Positions 23,829-25,174 of a stretch of DNA of 25,174 bases are shown piece after piece (within the stretch, counting starts at the first letter, position 1; every line of letters begins with the position of its first letter). Below the pieces are notes generated by a model. It was given only the letters and a program-made list of their open reading frames with translations, did not search any database and had not been told where the DNA came from. Both the position numbers and the translations under genes were made by a program. This DNA comes from Nitrospinota bacterium (lineage in GTDB: Bacteria > JADFOP01 > DATKYB01): positions 1-25,174 of the forward strand of contig DATKYB010000025.1 of NCBI GenBank assembly GCA_035528715.1, in the 5' to 3' direction.

Positions 23829-24818
23829 ATGAAAATAAATTCTCTAGAGAAAACCTCAGAATTAAAGTTAGTCAGTATAAAAGATATTGATATCAAAGAT
23901 AAAGAGTTTTTAATAACCTTTCCTTTAAGGTCTGATACCCTCATCAATTCCATTAAGGAAATCGGGATTATTACCCCTATTATCTTGAGAGATATGCAAA
24001 ATAGATATCAGATTATCTCTGGATTTAAAAGGGTCTTTGCCTGTGGAGAACTGGGTATCAAAAGTATCAAGGCAATTGTCTATTCTAAAAATGATTTAAA
24101 AGATAAAGAGGCTTTTTATCTTAATTTTTATGAAAACTTAACTTTAAGGTCTTTCAATATTGTTGAAAAAGCCATGATTTTAAATAACCTCTTTGAGAGA
24201 ATAAAAATAGACACCAAAGAGTATAAAAAAAAATTTCTTCCTCTCCTTGGTCTAGATTTTAATAAAAAACAACTGAAAGATTTTTTTGGTTTATTAGATT
24301 TGGATGAAAAAATAAAGACCTATATTGTTGAGGAAAACATCTCTTTAAAAAACATTTTCCAATGGATAAGATTTACTAAAAAGGAACAAAAGGATATCTT
24401 TCGGTTTATATTACCGCTGAGATTAAGCTCAAATAAACTTAGAGAGGTTCTTCTATTTTTAGAAGAAATATGTCAAAAAGATAAGATTTCTGTTAAGGAT
24501 ATTACCGATTGCAAGGAGATTCAAGATGTTTTAAACAATAAGAATATAACCGCTTCTCAAAGATCATCAAAGATTAGAGATCTCTTGAAAAGAAAGAGGT
24601 TTCCTCAATTGACATCAATGGAAAAGTCCTTTGCTAATATAATAAAAGATTTAGAACTCCCAAAAGGGATTATCTTCCGATCCCCTGAATATTTTGAAGA
24701 AAAGGAATTCAGCATCGAATTCAAAATAAAAAATAAAGAAGAGCTAAAAAGAGTCAGCAGGGCATTATTAAATATGTCAGAGAAAGAGAAAATATCTGAG
24801 CTTTTCAAGATGAGTTAA
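23829..24818 (+). CDS. ParB N-terminal-domain (Spo0J-like) protein
   Basis: 329 aa from the ATG at 23829, chosen over a TTG six nt upstream because AAGGAAG lies seven nt before the ATG. Residues about 12-85 form the ParB N domain: a LIDSI-like helix (L-I-N-S-I-K-E-I-G-I-I-T-P-I-I-L), then I-I-S-G-F-K-R-V-F-A-C-G-E-L-G, the place where ParB proteins have G-x-R-R-x-x-A. Then come Y-E-N-L-T-L-R-S-F-N-I-V-E-K-A, the counterpart of E-N-L-x-R-x-x-L-x-P-x-E-x-A, and a predicted helical central region. In ParB this domain binds CTP; the G-x-R-R is G-F-K-R here. There is no ParA partner, and the next gene, 4 nt away, is a photolyase-like radical SAM protein, so a role other than plasmid or chromosome partition is likely. 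Very Lys/Ile-rich. Confidence 0.8.
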   Translation: MKINSLEKTSELKLVSIKDIDIKDKEFLITFPLRSDTLINSIKEIGIITPIILRDMQNRYQIISGFKRVFACGELGIKSIKAIVYSKNDLKDKEAFYLNFYENLTLRSFNIVEKAMILNNLFERIKIDTKEYKKKFLPLLGLDFNKKQLKDFFGLLDLDEKIKTYIVEENISLKNIFQWIRFTKKEQKDIFRFILPLRLSSNKLREVLLFLEEICQKDKISVKDITDCKEIQDVLNNKNITASQRSSKIRDLLKRKRFPQLTSMEKSFANIIKDLELPKGIIFRSPEYFEEKEFSIEFKIKNKEELKRVSRALLNMSEKEKISELFKMS

Positions 24819-24822
24819 AAAC

Positions 24823-25174
24823 ATGTCAGGTTTTAATTTTCAAAAAATATATATAGATAAAAAGGTAAAAGATTATTTTATAACAAAAAACATATTAAAA
24901 AAGGCTTTTTATAAAGAAGTAGAATATATTGATGACCCCTGTAGGATCTTAGCCCAGAGAAGATCAGAAAAAAACAATATTTTCGATAGTAAGAAAACTC
25001 TCCTTTTAACAGAACAGAGAGGAAACTATATTAAAAGATGCCCAGGGACAAAAAGATATCTCTGTTGCAACTACTATTTTCTTAACTTTTCCACAAATTG
25101 TCCACTGGAATGCAGTTACTGTATCCTGCAAACTTATATTAACAACCCAATTTTAACTATCTTTGTGAATCTTG
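24823..25174 (+). CDS. Spore-photoproduct-lyase-like radical SAM protein, partial
   Basis: Open from the ATG at 24823 to the right edge (117 codons). The radical SAM iron-sulfur motif C-x3-C-x2-C is Cys93, Cys97, Cys100 in NCPLECSYCILQTYIN. The residues around it (C-P-G-T-K-R-Y at 73-79, C-C-N-Y before, and I-F-V-N-L after) match the SplB family, in which spore photoproduct lyase repairs thymine dimers of spores. The cysteine that in Bacillus SPL quenches the radical lies further on and is outside the window. Nothing else here suggests sporulation, so this may be a non-spore member of the family. It is 4 nt after the ParB-domain gene and almost certainly co-transcribed with it. Confidence 0.85.
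   Translation, partial: MSGFNFQKIYIDKKVKDYFITKNILKKAFYKEVEYIDDPCRILAQRRSEKNNIFDSKKTLLLTEQRGNYIKRCPGTKRYLCCNYYFLNFSTNCPLECSYCILQTYINNPILTIFVNL

Overview
The window is about 25 kb of AT-rich chromosome from a Gram-negative bacterium. Evidence for this is an ECF sigma factor with membrane-bound anti-sigma factor and RseB-like periplasmic regulator, two HtrA/DegP proteases, a consensus flagellar sigma-28 promoter and a selenocysteine-containing SelD. The gene mix would fit a deltaproteobacterium-like (Desulfobacterota) or related uncultured lineage. That placement is inference from content, not a sequence match.

Positions 1-7134 lie on the minus strand. The left edge cuts a secreted FecR-domain protein. 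Next comes a compact operon for a bacterial microcompartment (BMC). In transcription order it encodes an RpiR/SIS regulator, a tandem-domain shell trimer (RmmH-like), one hexameric shell protein, a pentamer vertex protein, a CoA-acylating aldehyde dehydrogenase, a PduT-like tandem shell protein that keeps the Fe-S cysteine, two more pentamer proteins and a class II (fuculose-phosphate-type) aldolase with an encapsulation-like tail. The likely pathway is cleavage of a sugar phosphate (fuculose-1-P or rhamnulose-1-P type) to DHAP plus lactaldehyde inside the shell, then CoA-dependent oxidation of the aldehyde. No diol dehydratase, glycyl radical enzyme, PduL or alcohol dehydrogenase is present. 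A perfect TTGACA-N16-TATAAT promoter sits almost on top of the regulator's start codon.

Positions 7390-8896 (plus strand) hold a small secreted PepSY-like protein behind a sigma-54-like promoter, and a DRG/Obg-type GTPase with a TGS domain that appears leaderless.

Positions 8900-11220 form an accessory island with different base composition. It has an HNH-like protein gene and a small zincin gene. Each is followed by a GTTRRRY-ended site (the first a credible integron attC-like structure) and the same ~40-bp sequence, and then come four degenerate hairpin repeats. No integrase is visible.

Positions 11232-19092 start with a PilZ gene behind a perfect sigma-28 promoter. An envelope-stress operon follows: rpoE-type sigma, zinc-type anti-sigma, RseB-like protein, two HtrA proteases and ligA. 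The operon has a perfect sigma-70 promoter and a sigma-E-type promoter whose -10 overlaps the sigma factor's start codon. ligA appears to start at AUU.

Positions 19304-25174 hold selD with an in-frame UGA at Sec17, a REC-PAS-PAS-HisKA-HATPase-REC hybrid kinase with a structured leader, a GT2 glycosyltransferase, a ParB-domain protein and, cut by the right edge, a spore-photoproduct-lyase-like radical SAM protein. No CRISPR array, rRNA or tRNA was seen.
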